Shown one piece after another: positions 8,255-17,422 of a stretch of DNA of 64,000 bases (position 1 is its first letter; every line of letters begins with the position of its first letter). The notes under the pieces were generated by a model that worked only from the letters and a program-made list of their open reading frames with translations, was not told the origin of the DNA and ran no database searches. Source of the DNA: JAQVCM01 sp040403095 (GTDB taxonomy: Bacteria > Bacteroidota > Bacteroidia > Flavobacteriales_D > Crocinitomicaceae). The stretch is from positions 62,001 to 126,000 of the forward strand of contig JBBALI010000003.1 in assembly GCA_040403095.1 (NCBI GenBank), read 5' to 3'. Position numbers and translations under genes: made by a program.

Positions 8255-8992
8255 ATGAAAATTGTAACGTACATATTTTTCTTATTTGCATTTTCTCAAC
8301 CTATTTTTGGTCAAGAATGGCGGGATACTTTGCGTGAAGCAAGACAAGCTTACGTCAATCACGATTACGAAAAATCATACAAGCAATACCGTTCAGCGCA
8401 GAAAATAGCACCCAAACAAATCGACTTGTCAGATGAAATGGGTCATGCAGCTTACAAAGCTGGAAAATATCAGGATGCAGAAAAGATTTTTGCGAAAAGT
8501 AGTTCTAACAAGGGAAATCCCGCACAAAAAGGAAATGTTCACCGTCAAATTGGCGATGCTAAAATGCAGCAGCGCAAGTATGATGAAGCAGCAGAATCAT
8601 ACAAAGAATCTCTAAGAAATAATCCAAAAGACAGTAAATCAAGATACAATTTGACGCAAGCTTTGAAAAAAGCGAAAGAGCAAAAGCAACAACAACAAAA
8701 AGAGCAACAACAAAATCAAAATCAAAATCAGAATCAAAAAAATCAGGCGAAGAATAATCCCAACCAAAAATCAAATCCAAATCAACCCAATAAAAATCAA
8801 TCTCAGCCGCAATCTAAATCGCCTTCAAATTCGGAAAAACAGCAAGGAGAAAGCAATTCTGCCAAACTTTCGGATAAAAAAACCGAACGCATGTTAGATG
8901 AATTGGTGAAAAAAGAAATGGAAACCAAAAAGAGATTTGACGGAGTAAAGGGCTCAGGAACAGGTGTGAAACGAACAGGAAAAGATTGGTAA
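8255..8992 (+). CDS. batC: BatC, TPR protein
   Basis: 245 residues from ATG 8255. A TTG start at 8222 would put 11 residues before a clear signal peptide (MKIVTYIFFLFAFSQPIFG), so I reject it. TPR repeats cover about residues 20-145, and a long Gln/Asn/Lys/Pro/Ser-rich low-complexity segment covers about 146-205, followed by a conserved basic tail. The product is exported to the periplasm, where it should scaffold the BatA/BatB complex. The stop overlaps the batD start (TAATG). Confidence 0.88.
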   Translation: MKIVTYIFFLFAFSQPIFGQEWRDTLREARQAYVNHDYEKSYKQYRSAQKIAPKQIDLSDEMGHAAYKAGKYQDAEKIFAKSSSNKGNPAQKGNVHRQIGDAKMQQRKYDEAAESYKESLRNNPKDSKSRYNLTQALKKAKEQKQQQQKEQQQNQNQNQNQKNQAKNNPNQKSNPNQPNKNQSQPQSKSPSNSEKQQGESNSAKLSDKKTERMLDELVKKEMETKKRFDGVKGSGTGVKRTGKDW

Positions 8993-10701
8993 TGAAATAT
9001 TTGTTAGTCATATTCTGCTTTTTCAATTTTGCAACGATTTTGCTTGCCCAAAAGCCGTATATCAAGATTTCGTCTGATTTTGACGAAGTGGAAGTAGGCG
9101 AAACAGTTATTATTACGGTTAAGTCGACAGTTTCAGGTACTTTGGATATCACTTTTCCAGATGAATTTGTAAGCGGTTCTGGTGAACAAAGCGGCATGCA
9201 GCAAGAAATGGATTACAACACTGGAAAAGTGTCAACAGTTTATTTTTTCGCTCAAAATGGTGCTTTTTCTAAAGTTGGTAATTACACTTTACGAGCGTTG
9301 ATTACTAGTAAAAACAAGGTTTACAGATCTAAACCAATCACCATTAAAGTTGTAAAGCAAATTACCCACAACGGTTCTCTGAGTCAAAGAGATTTGAAAC
9401 AGCCGGTTTTTGGAATTGTTGAAAAATCCAAGTGTAAAGTATATGAAGGCGAACCAGTGTTGATTAACGGAAAGATTTATACGAAATCTAAAGTCAACGT
9501 TCAAGGTTATCATCCTTTTGAAATTGCTGGTAATGCTGAAGTAATAGAATTGAGCAACTCTTCAGATTTGATTTTCACCCCTGAAGTATTGAAAGGTCAG
9601 AAATTTGCTGCGGCTGAATTTGAGAAAAAAGTCTTGTTTTTTACCTCGCCTGGAAAATATAAAATCAGTCCTTTTGAAATGGCGGTTTTGTATGAAGTAG
9701 AAGATATTTATGCAGAATCTACCTCGTTTGTTTCCAATGGTGGTTCAATTGAGGTGATTCCATTGCCAGCAAATGCACCTGCGAATTTTATTGGTGCTGT
9801 TGGAAAATATACATTCGAGCGAACTTTCGATAAAACACAAGTTAAACAAGGAGAGGTAATTACCATGACAGTTACTGTTTCAGGTTATGGGAATTTACAC
9901 AATATCAATACACCAACTTTCAAACTTCCGAAAGGAATTGTGGTTTATGGTGATCCTGAAATTGAAGAGAAAGTAACTTTTGGTTTGCGCGGCGCTGAAG
10001 GTCAGATGATTTTTAAATTCAATTTGCAAGTGATTCAGGACGGTGATTTTGAGCTAGAGCCTATGTCTATTTGTTATTTTGATCCCAATTTGAAAAAATA
10101 CGTTTCTTTGAGCGAAGAAAAAGTGACTGTTTATGGCGAGAAATCTAGCGCTTTTAAAGCTTCGATGCCAGAAAAAAAAGTCAGTAAAAATGCTGAATTC
10201 GATCAGTTGCGTCCAGTATTGACCAAGGCTTCATCCAAATCCAGAAGTAAACCTTTTATCGAGTCGGTGTTGTTTTGGCCAACATTGGTTAGTCCGATTG
10301 CGATTGCCTTTTTGGGTGGTTTGTTTTTCACCAGAAGAAAAAAAATTGTCAAAGTAATTACCCAAAGTTCACTCGCAAAAGAAAGACAGAAAAAAGTACA
10401 AGATTGGATGCATCAAGCAGTAAGCAAAGCCAGTGAAAATGAAATTAAATCTGCGTTTTCTGCCATCGAAAAAGGGGTTAAATTGGCGATTTGCATCAAA
10501 TTGCAACGAGAGGAAAATGAATTAACCATGTTGGAAATTTCCTCAGAATTAGCGCAACATCCATTGGGAGAACAAGTGGTGAAATTGTATCAGCAAATCA
10601 TTCTAAATTGCGAAGAAGCACGTTATGCTTTCTTGGAGGACATTGAAAAATTCAATCATACTTTTGAAGAAGCAAAAACGTTTATTCAAACCATTTTTTA
10701 A
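8992..10701 (+). CDS. batD: BatD, membrane protein with Ig-like repeats
   Basis: 569 residues from ATG 8992, overlapping the batC stop by one base; an upstream TTG (8986) is less likely. A signal peptide covers about 1-19. Several sheet-rich BatD domains cover about 20-390 (ISSDFDEVEVGETV, VKQGEVITMTVTVSGYGN). A membrane helix near 423-442 (VLFWPTLVSPIAIAFLGGLFF) is followed by a helical cytoplasmic C-terminal domain. Length and layout are normal for BatD. Confidence 0.9.
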   Translation: MKYLLVIFCFFNFATILLAQKPYIKISSDFDEVEVGETVIITVKSTVSGTLDITFPDEFVSGSGEQSGMQQEMDYNTGKVSTVYFFAQNGAFSKVGNYTLRALITSKNKVYRSKPITIKVVKQITHNGSLSQRDLKQPVFGIVEKSKCKVYEGEPVLINGKIYTKSKVNVQGYHPFEIAGNAEVIELSNSSDLIFTPEVLKGQKFAAAEFEKKVLFFTSPGKYKISPFEMAVLYEVEDIYAESTSFVSNGGSIEVIPLPANAPANFIGAVGKYTFERTFDKTQVKQGEVITMTVTVSGYGNLHNINTPTFKLPKGIVVYGDPEIEEKVTFGLRGAEGQMIFKFNLQVIQDGDFELEPMSICYFDPNLKKYVSLSEEKVTVYGEKSSAFKASMPEKKVSKNAEFDQLRPVLTKASSKSRSKPFIESVLFWPTLVSPIAIAFLGGLFFTRRKKIVKVITQSSLAKERQKKVQDWMHQAVSKASENEIKSAFSAIEKGVKLAICIKLQREENELTMLEISSELAQHPLGEQVVKLYQQIILNCEEARYAFLEDIEKFNHTFEEAKTFIQTIF

Positions 10702-10712
10702 TTTCTGTAGAC

Positions 10713-11447
10713 ATGAAAAGTTTGATTTTAACTTGGTTTTTTTGTGCTGTTTGGCTTTTCTCCTTTTCCTCTGAATTCGATAATGGTGTCAAAGCAGCAA
10801 GGTCCAAAAATTGGCATGAAGCGGAAATTTCTTTTAGAAAATGTATCGATAAAAACCCAAATGATGCCAATGCATTGTATAATTTAGGAACTACCTTGGC
10901 AGCAGTAAACCATTATCCAGAAGCGATTTGGGCATTAGAAAAATCTTTGAAATTGGATCCTGAATTGATTGGAGCCAAGGAAAACTTGCAATTTTGCTAC
11001 AACAAGCTGAATATCTTGGATTACAACGCGTCTGATTTGACCCTTTTTGAACAAAAAGTTTTTTCTTTTGGCGTTCAAAATTGGACTTTTTGCGCAGTAA
11101 TTTCAGCTTTTGTAATCGCCATTTTAATATGGTTTCGTATGACTTCTGCGAATTCATCAGTACGAAAAATCAGCTTAATTTTCGGAATTTTGATCACTTT
11201 ATTTTTCCTTTTATCGCTTAAAAATGCCATTCAAGCATCTGATTATCAAAACTCAAATACACATGCAATCGTACTTCATGACGTTTCCTCAGTATTCAAC
11301 GATGCGCAAGGAAACATGAAAATTGACATGAGTCTAAAAATGGGAAGCCGTTACAAAATAGATGGTTTTTCAAACAACAGAATTGGCATTTTAATGCAAA
11401 ATCAAATGGTCGTTTGGATTGACAAAAATGACTTAAAATTGTTTTAA
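10713..11447 (+). CDS. batE: BatE, TPR and SH3-like protein
   Basis: 244 residues. It has a short signal or anchor segment (about 1-20), two TPR motifs (about 24-95, AEISFRKCIDKNPNDANALYNLGTT), two membrane helices (about 128-146 and 153-172) and a C-terminal SH3-like domain (about 183-244, ending MVVWIDKNDLKLF). It starts 11 bp after batD and ends the operon. Together BatC and BatE supply the TPR scaffold for BatA/BatB. Confidence 0.87.
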   Translation: MKSLILTWFFCAVWLFSFSSEFDNGVKAARSKNWHEAEISFRKCIDKNPNDANALYNLGTTLAAVNHYPEAIWALEKSLKLDPELIGAKENLQFCYNKLNILDYNASDLTLFEQKVFSFGVQNWTFCAVISAFVIAILIWFRMTSANSSVRKISLIFGILITLFFLLSLKNAIQASDYQNSNTHAIVLHDVSSVFNDAQGNMKIDMSLKMGSRYKIDGFSNNRIGILMQNQMVVWIDKNDLKLF

Positions 11448-11527
11448 TATTCAGAATTTGTCTGCCTTTTTATTCGTTTTAGCGATAAAAAATCGTTAAA
11501 AACCCTTGAAACCACAATTTCTTAAGG

Positions 11528-11535
11528 TATTTTTG
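11528..11535 (+). promoter_or_regulatory. Promoter of the SGNH/MBOAT operon
   Basis: TATTTTTG is a perfect -7 box. A TTG at 11506-11508, 19 bases upstream, fits the -33 element, and the ATG lies 18 bases downstream. A weak inverted repeat at 11478-11502 (around GCGAT/ATCGT) could end the Bat transcript just before it. Confidence 0.55.
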
Positions 11536-11553
11536 TGAACGTTTTTTGTAGAA

Positions 11554-13026
11554 ATGAAAATTTTCAAGCCACACCACGTATTATTTTTCTTGCTCTCTGT
11601 CATGCTGGTGCTTGCTCCTTTGGTATGGTTCTCGCCTTCAGATGGTTGGAATTTAGGTGCTTTCAGACTGCGCTTTTTGACCTTTAATAAGTTCATGAGC
11701 CCCGTAAAAAAGGAACAGAAAGACATCACGAAAATTATCACAAATGTGGATACCACGATGGTAGAAACACCGTTGAATGATACCATTTTACAAGCAAGCA
11801 ATTCAAAATCCAAAACAGGATTGCCAACTGGCGGAAAACTCAATACAGAAAGTGCCACGCAAATTTTGTTTAATCAAATTGGTTTAGAACGTTTACACCA
11901 ACTTTTTATCAAGATGGAAAATGCGGTAAACTCAAACCAAAAAGTGCGAATTCTGCATTATGGAGATTCGCAAATCGAGGGAGATCGAATGACTTCATAC
12001 ATCAGACAGCGCGTGCAAGAACGATTTGGGGGAAATGGACCAGGGATGATTCCAGCGGTGAATGTCTACAATACTTTTTCATTTAAACAGAGATATTCTC
12101 CTAATTTTCAGCGATATACTTGTTTTGGTGGTTCAAAATTGAAGTCCAGAAAATACGGAACGATGAATACCGTTGGTAGGTTTACTCCAGAATATTTGGA
12201 TTCGGCTGAAAGAATGAGCATAACTTCCATCAAGGAAGCTTGGATTGAAATCGAACCTTCTCCATCGGCTTTTGGTCGTGCGAAACAATACAACAATGTG
12301 GATATGTATTACACTAGTTGTTACAGACCTTGTTCGGTAAAAGTTTACCAAAGAGGAACGTTAATCCACGAAGACAGTTTGGTTAAAGATGGAAAATACC
12401 ATGTTTTGCATTTGAATTTCCCGTCAACGCCAGGCAAATTGCGCTATGAATTTTCAAGTGCTGTTAGTCCAAACATTTTAGGTTTTTCTTTAGAAGGCGA
12501 TGTCGGTGTACAAGTAGATAACATCGCGATGCGTGGTTCAAGTGGTACGTTTTTTGGAAACATCGATCAACAATTGGCGGCCAAAATGTACGCTGATATG
12601 AATACAGAATTAATCATCATGCAATTTGGTGGAAATTCTGTGCCATTTTTTAAAGACAGCAGCGGTGTGAGATATTTTGCCAAACAGTTTAAAGGACAAT
12701 TAAATGCAATTAGAAAGTTGCGTCCTTCTGCGGCAATTATTGTCATCGGACCAAGTGATATGTCGAAATTAGAAGACGGCGTTCGCGTAACATATCCATA
12801 TCTTCCTGCTTGTGTGGCGGCTTTGAAAAAGATTTCTATGGAAGTGGGTGCAGGTTATTACGATTTATACAGCGCCATGGGCGGACGAAATTCAATGCCT
12901 TCTTGGGTTGAACGCGGTTTGGCCGGAGACGATTATATACATTTTAGCAATCGAGGTGCAAGTATCGCTTCTCAGTTATTTTACGATGCTTTTTCTGCTG
13001 AATATGCCAAATGGAAAACGCAATGA
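11554..13026 (+). CDS. SGNH (GDSL) hydrolase-family protein
   Basis: 490 residues. An N-terminal membrane anchor covers about 8-26, a linker follows, and then an SGNH domain has block I LHYGDSQIEGDR (Ser near 139), an Asn block (MQFGGNSVPF) and a C-terminal DYIHFSNRGA that supplies the Asp/His pair. It is probably periplasmic. It is followed by a second SGNH protein and an MBOAT acyltransferase with overlapping ends. The set resembles alginate or peptidoglycan O-acetylation systems, where the MBOAT protein moves an acyl group across the membrane and SGNH proteins place or remove it. The substrate is unknown. Confidence 0.82.
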   Translation: MKIFKPHHVLFFLLSVMLVLAPLVWFSPSDGWNLGAFRLRFLTFNKFMSPVKKEQKDITKIITNVDTTMVETPLNDTILQASNSKSKTGLPTGGKLNTESATQILFNQIGLERLHQLFIKMENAVNSNQKVRILHYGDSQIEGDRMTSYIRQRVQERFGGNGPGMIPAVNVYNTFSFKQRYSPNFQRYTCFGGSKLKSRKYGTMNTVGRFTPEYLDSAERMSITSIKEAWIEIEPSPSAFGRAKQYNNVDMYYTSCYRPCSVKVYQRGTLIHEDSLVKDGKYHVLHLNFPSTPGKLRYEFSSAVSPNILGFSLEGDVGVQVDNIAMRGSSGTFFGNIDQQLAAKMYADMNTELIIMQFGGNSVPFFKDSSGVRYFAKQFKGQLNAIRKLRPSAAIIVIGPSDMSKLEDGVRVTYPYLPACVAALKKISMEVGAGYYDLYSAMGGRNSMPSWVERGLAGDDYIHFSNRGASIASQLFYDAFSAEYAKWKTQ

Positions 13027-13037
13027 AAGGAGTAATT

Positions 13038-14378
13038 ATGAAAATCATTGGATCATTAGTGCTCGCCATTTGCTTGATTTCGTGTAACTCACACGGACAG
13101 GAAGATTCTATTCGCAGAAGTGATTCGTTGAATAGTTACCAAAACCGCGTGTTTTTTGGAGTAATTGATACTTCGATGACCACCAAATATCCTTTCATTC
13201 ATTTCGAGCGAAATCATTTTACATTCTATACTGAAAACAGCGCGAATTTTGAAAAATTGTACTACGATTTTCAAAGAATGATTCAGCAGAAAGACAGAAA
13301 ATTAAACTTTTACCACATTGGAGGATCGCATTTGCAAGCGGATTTATATACCCATCAAATTAGAACGTATTTGCAAACCAATTGGGCAGGATTGCCTGGT
13401 GAGCGAGGATTGATTTTTCCTTTCGATTTGGCAGGAACAAATAATCCATGGAATTATGAATTCAAATCACCGAATAAATGGAAAAGTTTCCGGTCAGTAA
13501 CCGATCGTCCAGATTCTTTGGATTATGGAATTTTAGGCGCTGTGATTGAATGTGCAGATTCAGCGATTCAAATTCAATTTCAATACGATAAAACGATTGT
13601 AAAACCAGGATTTGATCACTTGCGCATATACCACAACAAAGGAAATGTGCCTTATTCATTGAATTTTGGTGAGGATGAAATTTTGGTGTTGAGAAAACAA
13701 ACAAACACCGAAATTGGGTATACGGATGTTTATTTTACAGATGAATTGCAAAGTTTCAACGCTTATTTTTCAAGAGATTCTATTCATAGTTATGCGTTGA
13801 GAATCATGGGTTTTCAGTTGTTGAATCAGCAACCAGGAATCTCCTATACGACGATTGGTGTGAATGGCGCGAGTTTGCCGACTTATCTCAACAACAAGTA
13901 TTTTGAGGAACAATTGAGAGAATTTCCACCAGATTTATTTGCTTTTTCAGTAGGAACAAATGATGCGAATACAACTTACGCGAATTTCCGTCCTGAGGTT
14001 TTTAGAGCGAATTTAGATTCTTTGATTCAAATTGTGTTGCGTGTCAATCCAAACTGTGCGATTTTATTGACCGTGCCGAATGATGCGTATTTCCAGAAAA
14101 AATACATGAACAAAAACGTGGCACGTGAACGAGAAATGATCATTCAATTGGCCAGAAAATACGAAGCTGCGGTTTGGGACATGTATGGAATCATGGGTGA
14201 ATTGGGCGCAGCAAAAACATGGAGTAGAGCTGGGCTGATGAAATCAGATTTGGTGCATTTTACCGCAGATGGTTATCGGCTAAAAGGAGATATGTTTTAC
14301 GAATCTTTTCTCAAATGGATCGAACAAATGGAATTGAGAAAATTGCAATCTGAAAAATTAGGAAATGGAAAGATTTAA
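13038..14378 (+). CDS. SGNH hydrolase-like lipoprotein
   Basis: 446 residues from ATG 13038, preceded by GGAG (13029-13032), one of few good ribosome-binding sites here. This start gives a clean lipoprotein signal (MKIIGSLVLAICLISC, Cys 16). An ATG at 13011 would prepend nine residues. The SGNH blocks are FYHIGGSHLQAD (Ser in GGSH), FSVGTNDAN (Asn) and SDLVHFTADGYR (Asp/His). It probably works with the preceding hydrolase and the following MBOAT protein, whose start it overlaps by 14 bp. Confidence 0.82.
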   Translation: MKIIGSLVLAICLISCNSHGQEDSIRRSDSLNSYQNRVFFGVIDTSMTTKYPFIHFERNHFTFYTENSANFEKLYYDFQRMIQQKDRKLNFYHIGGSHLQADLYTHQIRTYLQTNWAGLPGERGLIFPFDLAGTNNPWNYEFKSPNKWKSFRSVTDRPDSLDYGILGAVIECADSAIQIQFQYDKTIVKPGFDHLRIYHNKGNVPYSLNFGEDEILVLRKQTNTEIGYTDVYFTDELQSFNAYFSRDSIHSYALRIMGFQLLNQQPGISYTTIGVNGASLPTYLNNKYFEEQLREFPPDLFAFSVGTNDANTTYANFRPEVFRANLDSLIQIVLRVNPNCAILLTVPNDAYFQKKYMNKNVAREREMIIQLARKYEAAVWDMYGIMGELGAAKTWSRAGLMKSDLVHFTADGYRLKGDMFYESFLKWIEQMELRKLQSEKLGNGKI

Positions 14379-16026
14379 TCATTTTTGGTTGTTTGACAAA
14401 CAAGATCCTTTGATGCTCAATCAATTGGATTTTTGGTTGTTTTTCTTGCTCGTGATGGCGTTGTTTTCATTTTTGCACAAAAACAAAATAGTCAGAAGCA
14501 TTTTTTTGACAGCCATCAGTTTGTTTTTCTATTACAAAACTTCAGGTTTATCTGTAATCATTTTGGGAATTTCATTGATTTTCAATTTTTTCACCGGACG
14601 ACAAATCGCCAAAAGTACTTCTGCTATCAGTTCGAAGACTTTTTTGGTCATCGGAATCGCATTGAATTTACTGATTTTAGGCTATTTCAAATACGCTTAC
14701 TTTTTTACTGAATCATTTAATGAGATGTTTCACACCAACTACGAGGTTTTCAACATCATGGCGCAATTTAAAAGTGGTTTTTCAACCGCTGGAAATAGCA
14801 TTGTAGAGAAAATTGTCGTTCCGTTTGGGGTTTCATTTTTTACTTTTTCAAGCATCAGTTACATTGTCGATGTGTATCGAAAAGAAGTACAATCGTTCAA
14901 GAATTTCTTCGATTATTCCTTTTTCGTTTCGTTTTTTCCGCACATTGCGATGGGACCAATTGCGCGCGCAAAAGATTTCATTCCGCAAATCAATGCGCCA
15001 TTTTCTTTAGACAAAGAAGGATTTAGTTGGGCGATTGCGCAGATTGTCAAAGGATTGGTTAAAAAATTGATTTTAGCAGATTTCATCATGGTTCACTTTG
15101 TGGATTTGGTGGTTGATCATCCTGAAAATTATCCAGGTTTTGTAAGTATCGTTGCCATGTGGGGCTATTCTTTGCAGATTTACGGCGATTTTTCAGGTTA
15201 CATCGACATCGCGCGCGGAGTCAGTAAATTGATGGGATTCAATTTGAGTAAAAACTTCAATTCGCCTTACAAATCTACAAGTTTAGCTGATTTCTGGCGT
15301 CGTTGGCACATTTCTCTCGGCTCTTGGTTTAGAGATTATTTATACATTCCATTGGGCGGAAACAAAACCGGAGGCGTTGGTTCATTTGTCGGAATTTCTA
15401 TCATTTTTATTTTCTTGATTTTCATTACGCAATGGTATGAATTGATTTTCGTTTATGTCGGTTTGATGGCGATTTATGGAATCATCGTGTTGTTAATTCC
15501 TAAATTGAAAATCTACATTTACCGCGATTTGAATTTATTGATCACAATGGTGGTTGGAGGTTTGTGGCATAATCCACATCAAAATTTTGTGATTTGGGGC
15601 GCATTGAATGGAATCGGTTTAGTGCTTTACAATCACTGGCGAAAAGTAAGTCCTTATGAGAAATCAAACTGGTTGGTTGTACATTTTTGGAAGATTTTTA
15701 TCACATTCAATTTCATCACTTTCACGCGCTTGTGGTTCAGATTGAAAGGCGAAGAAAAGCCAATTGAAATGTTGAATCACATCACCCAAAAATTCAATTT
15801 TTCGTGGGAAGCATTCAGTCAAATGTGCACGATTTTCATGCCTGCCTTGATTATCATGGTGATTGGCTACATTATTCATTGGTTACCAGAAAAAACCAAA
15901 AATTACACTTTATCCACTTTCACCAAAATCCCAGCTCCACTGCAAGTAATTGTCGTTTCGCTCATCATTTTCTTGACTTATCAATTGATGTCAGAAGGCA
16001 CAAAACCAATTTACTTTTCGTATTAG
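14365..16026 (+). CDS. MBOAT O-acyltransferase, AlgI/DltB-like
   Basis: 553 residues with about 11-12 membrane helices. MBOAT signatures are present: ADFWRRWHISLGSWFRDYLY, IPLGGNK and GGLWHNPHQNFVIWG, with the essential His of the LWH motif near residue 402. The second, usually conserved His (WGxxHG in AlgI) is Asn here (WGALNG). It should carry an acyl group from a cytoplasmic donor to a periplasmic carrier or sugar. A later ATG at 14414 is possible. This is the last gene of the SGNH-SGNH-MBOAT operon. Confidence 0.88.
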   Translation: MERFNHFWLFDKQDPLMLNQLDFWLFFLLVMALFSFLHKNKIVRSIFLTAISLFFYYKTSGLSVIILGISLIFNFFTGRQIAKSTSAISSKTFLVIGIALNLLILGYFKYAYFFTESFNEMFHTNYEVFNIMAQFKSGFSTAGNSIVEKIVVPFGVSFFTFSSISYIVDVYRKEVQSFKNFFDYSFFVSFFPHIAMGPIARAKDFIPQINAPFSLDKEGFSWAIAQIVKGLVKKLILADFIMVHFVDLVVDHPENYPGFVSIVAMWGYSLQIYGDFSGYIDIARGVSKLMGFNLSKNFNSPYKSTSLADFWRRWHISLGSWFRDYLYIPLGGNKTGGVGSFVGISIIFIFLIFITQWYELIFVYVGLMAIYGIIVLLIPKLKIYIYRDLNLLITMVVGGLWHNPHQNFVIWGALNGIGLVLYNHWRKVSPYEKSNWLVVHFWKIFITFNFITFTRLWFRLKGEEKPIEMLNHITQKFNFSWEAFSQMCTIFMPALIIMVIGYIIHWLPEKTKNYTLSTFTKIPAPLQVIVVSLIIFLTYQLMSEGTKPIYFSY

Positions 16027-16034
16027 GATTTAAA

Positions 16035-16150
16035 ATTATGATGCCGTCAGGTTTCAAATATGGGTAGCGATGGACAAAGTTCATCGTGCAGAAGTGGCGA
16101 GAATTTTGTTTTTGGCGTGTGTTTTTGTTTCAAAAAACCATGACAAAAAC
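16035..16150 (+). repeat. Composite hairpin repeat, copy 1
   Basis: The order is a short hairpin (ATGCCgtcaGGT region), the motif CAAATATGGGTAGC, a hairpin GATGGAC/GTTCATC (16069-16086) and a fixed tail starting GTTTTTGGCGTGTG at 16108 and ending CATGACAAAAAC at 16150. Other copies are at 53230, 55726 and 59117 (reverse). Confidence 0.8.
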
Positions 16151-16196
16151 GAAAACAAGAAGATTTTAAAATACCCCATTGTTCTCAAAATCTGCG

Positions 16197-16204
16197 TATA
16201 TTTG
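16197..16204 (+). promoter_or_regulatory. fbp promoter -7 box
   Basis: TATATTTG matches TAnnTTTG exactly and lies 15 bases before the fbp ATG. A TTG at 16179-16181 could be the -33 element. Confidence 0.6.
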
Positions 16205-16218
16205 CCAAAAAAAACACC

Positions 16219-17238
16219 ATGTCAAAAATGACCACACTTCATGAGTTTATCATGGATCGCCAGTCTGAATTTCAATATGCTTCAGGCGAATTATCTAGAT
16301 TATTAAACGATATCGCTGTGGCTTCGAAAGTGGTCAGTCGCGATGTAAGAAGAGCTGGTTTGACAGATGATATTTTGGGCGCGCAAGGCGAAACGAATAT
16401 CCAAGGTGAAGAACAACAAAAATTAGACGTTGTAGCTGATCGTCAATTCATCAAAATGTTTGAATCAGGTGGAGAAGTTTGTGGAATCGCTTCTGAAGAA
16501 AACGACGATTTCATGGCTTTTGAAAGTGAATTATCCAAATATGGAAAATACGTTGTGCTTTTTGATCCATTGGATGGTTCGTCAAACATCGACGTAAACG
16601 TTTCAATCGGAACTATTTTTTCAATTTATAGACGCGTTTCGCCAGTTGGAACGAAAGCAACTTTGGAAGACATGTTGCAACCAGGCACAAAACAAGTTGC
16701 TGCTGGATACGTGTTGTACGGTTCATCGACCATGTTGGTTTATACGACAGGACATGGTGTCAATGGTTTCACATTAGAACCTTCAATCGGAGAATATTGT
16801 CTTTCACATCCAAACATGAGAATGCCAGAAAAAAGCAGACTTTATGGGATGAATGAAGGAAACATTGAAATTTGTCACCCTGGAATCAAAGATTACGCGA
16901 AATATTGCCAATCATTTGAAAATGATTTTGGTGCACCTTATTCTGGAAGATACATCGGTTCATTGGTAGCTGATTTTCATAGAAATTTGATCAAAGGTGG
17001 AATTTACATTTATCCTGCAACGACGACTTCTCCAAAAGGAAAATTGCGATTGTTATACGAATGCAATCCATTGGCGATGTTGGCAGAACAAGCAGGCGGA
17101 TTGGCTGTTACAGAAACAGAACGCGTGTTAGATATCGTTCCAACAGCTTTGCACCAACGTTGCGGATACATCACAGGTTCCAAAAACCAAGTGGAGAAAG
17201 TTCAAGAATTGATCGCAGCAAGAGAAGCTGAAAAGTAA
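16219..17238 (+). CDS. fbp: Fructose-1,6-bisphosphatase, class 1
   Basis: 339 residues, normal length. The metal-binding/catalytic signature FDPLDGSSNIDVNVSIGT is near residues 114-131, with upstream EQQKLDVVAD and SEEND metal ligands. Substrate-site motifs include NEGN and YIGSLVADFHR, and the C-terminus has GKLRLLYECNPLA. The enzyme hydrolyses fructose 1,6-bisphosphate to fructose 6-phosphate in gluconeogenesis. It is monocistronic, with its own promoter. Confidence 0.96.
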   Translation: MSKMTTLHEFIMDRQSEFQYASGELSRLLNDIAVASKVVSRDVRRAGLTDDILGAQGETNIQGEEQQKLDVVADRQFIKMFESGGEVCGIASEENDDFMAFESELSKYGKYVVLFDPLDGSSNIDVNVSIGTIFSIYRRVSPVGTKATLEDMLQPGTKQVAAGYVLYGSSTMLVYTTGHGVNGFTLEPSIGEYCLSHPNMRMPEKSRLYGMNEGNIEICHPGIKDYAKYCQSFENDFGAPYSGRYIGSLVADFHRNLIKGGIYIYPATTTSPKGKLRLLYECNPLAMLAEQAGGLAVTETERVLDIVPTALHQRCGYITGSKNQVEKVQELIAAREAEK

Positions 17239-17269
17239 TCTCGCCTCAGTACAATAAAATTCGATCTAT

Positions 17270-17292
17270 AAGATGGTGCCAGAGGTACCAAA
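17270..17292 (+). repeat. Isolated first-hairpin module of the composite repeat
   Basis: GGTGCCAGAGGTACC (17275-17289) is a near-perfect hairpin almost identical to the first module of copy 3 (GGTACCAGAGGTACC at 55728). The rest of the element is absent. Confidence 0.55.
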
Positions 17293-17297
17293 AAAAG

Positions 17298-17326
17298 TGC
17301 CTGTCAAAATTTAATCTTGACAGGCA
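17298..17326 (-). terminator. Terminator of the E1 dehydrogenase gene
   Basis: Perfect 10-bp arms TGCCTGTCAA and TTGACAGGCA, followed on the minus strand by a T run. It lies between convergent genes. Confidence 0.8.
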
Positions 17327-17342
17327 AATAATATTGCATCAA

Positions 17343-17380
17343 TTTTTCCCCCTTTGGAGGGGGATTAAGGGGGAGGAAAG
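17343..17380. repeat. CCCCCTTTGGAGGGGG repeat
   Basis: The palindrome CCCCCTTTGGAGGGGG is followed by ATTAAGGGGGAGGAAAG. The same family occurs at 19511, 19685, 19797 and 24525. Confidence 0.75.
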
Positions 17381-17422
17381 TAGTATATTTTTCTAAAAAA
17401 ATCGCGACAAATCGAAAGTTAT

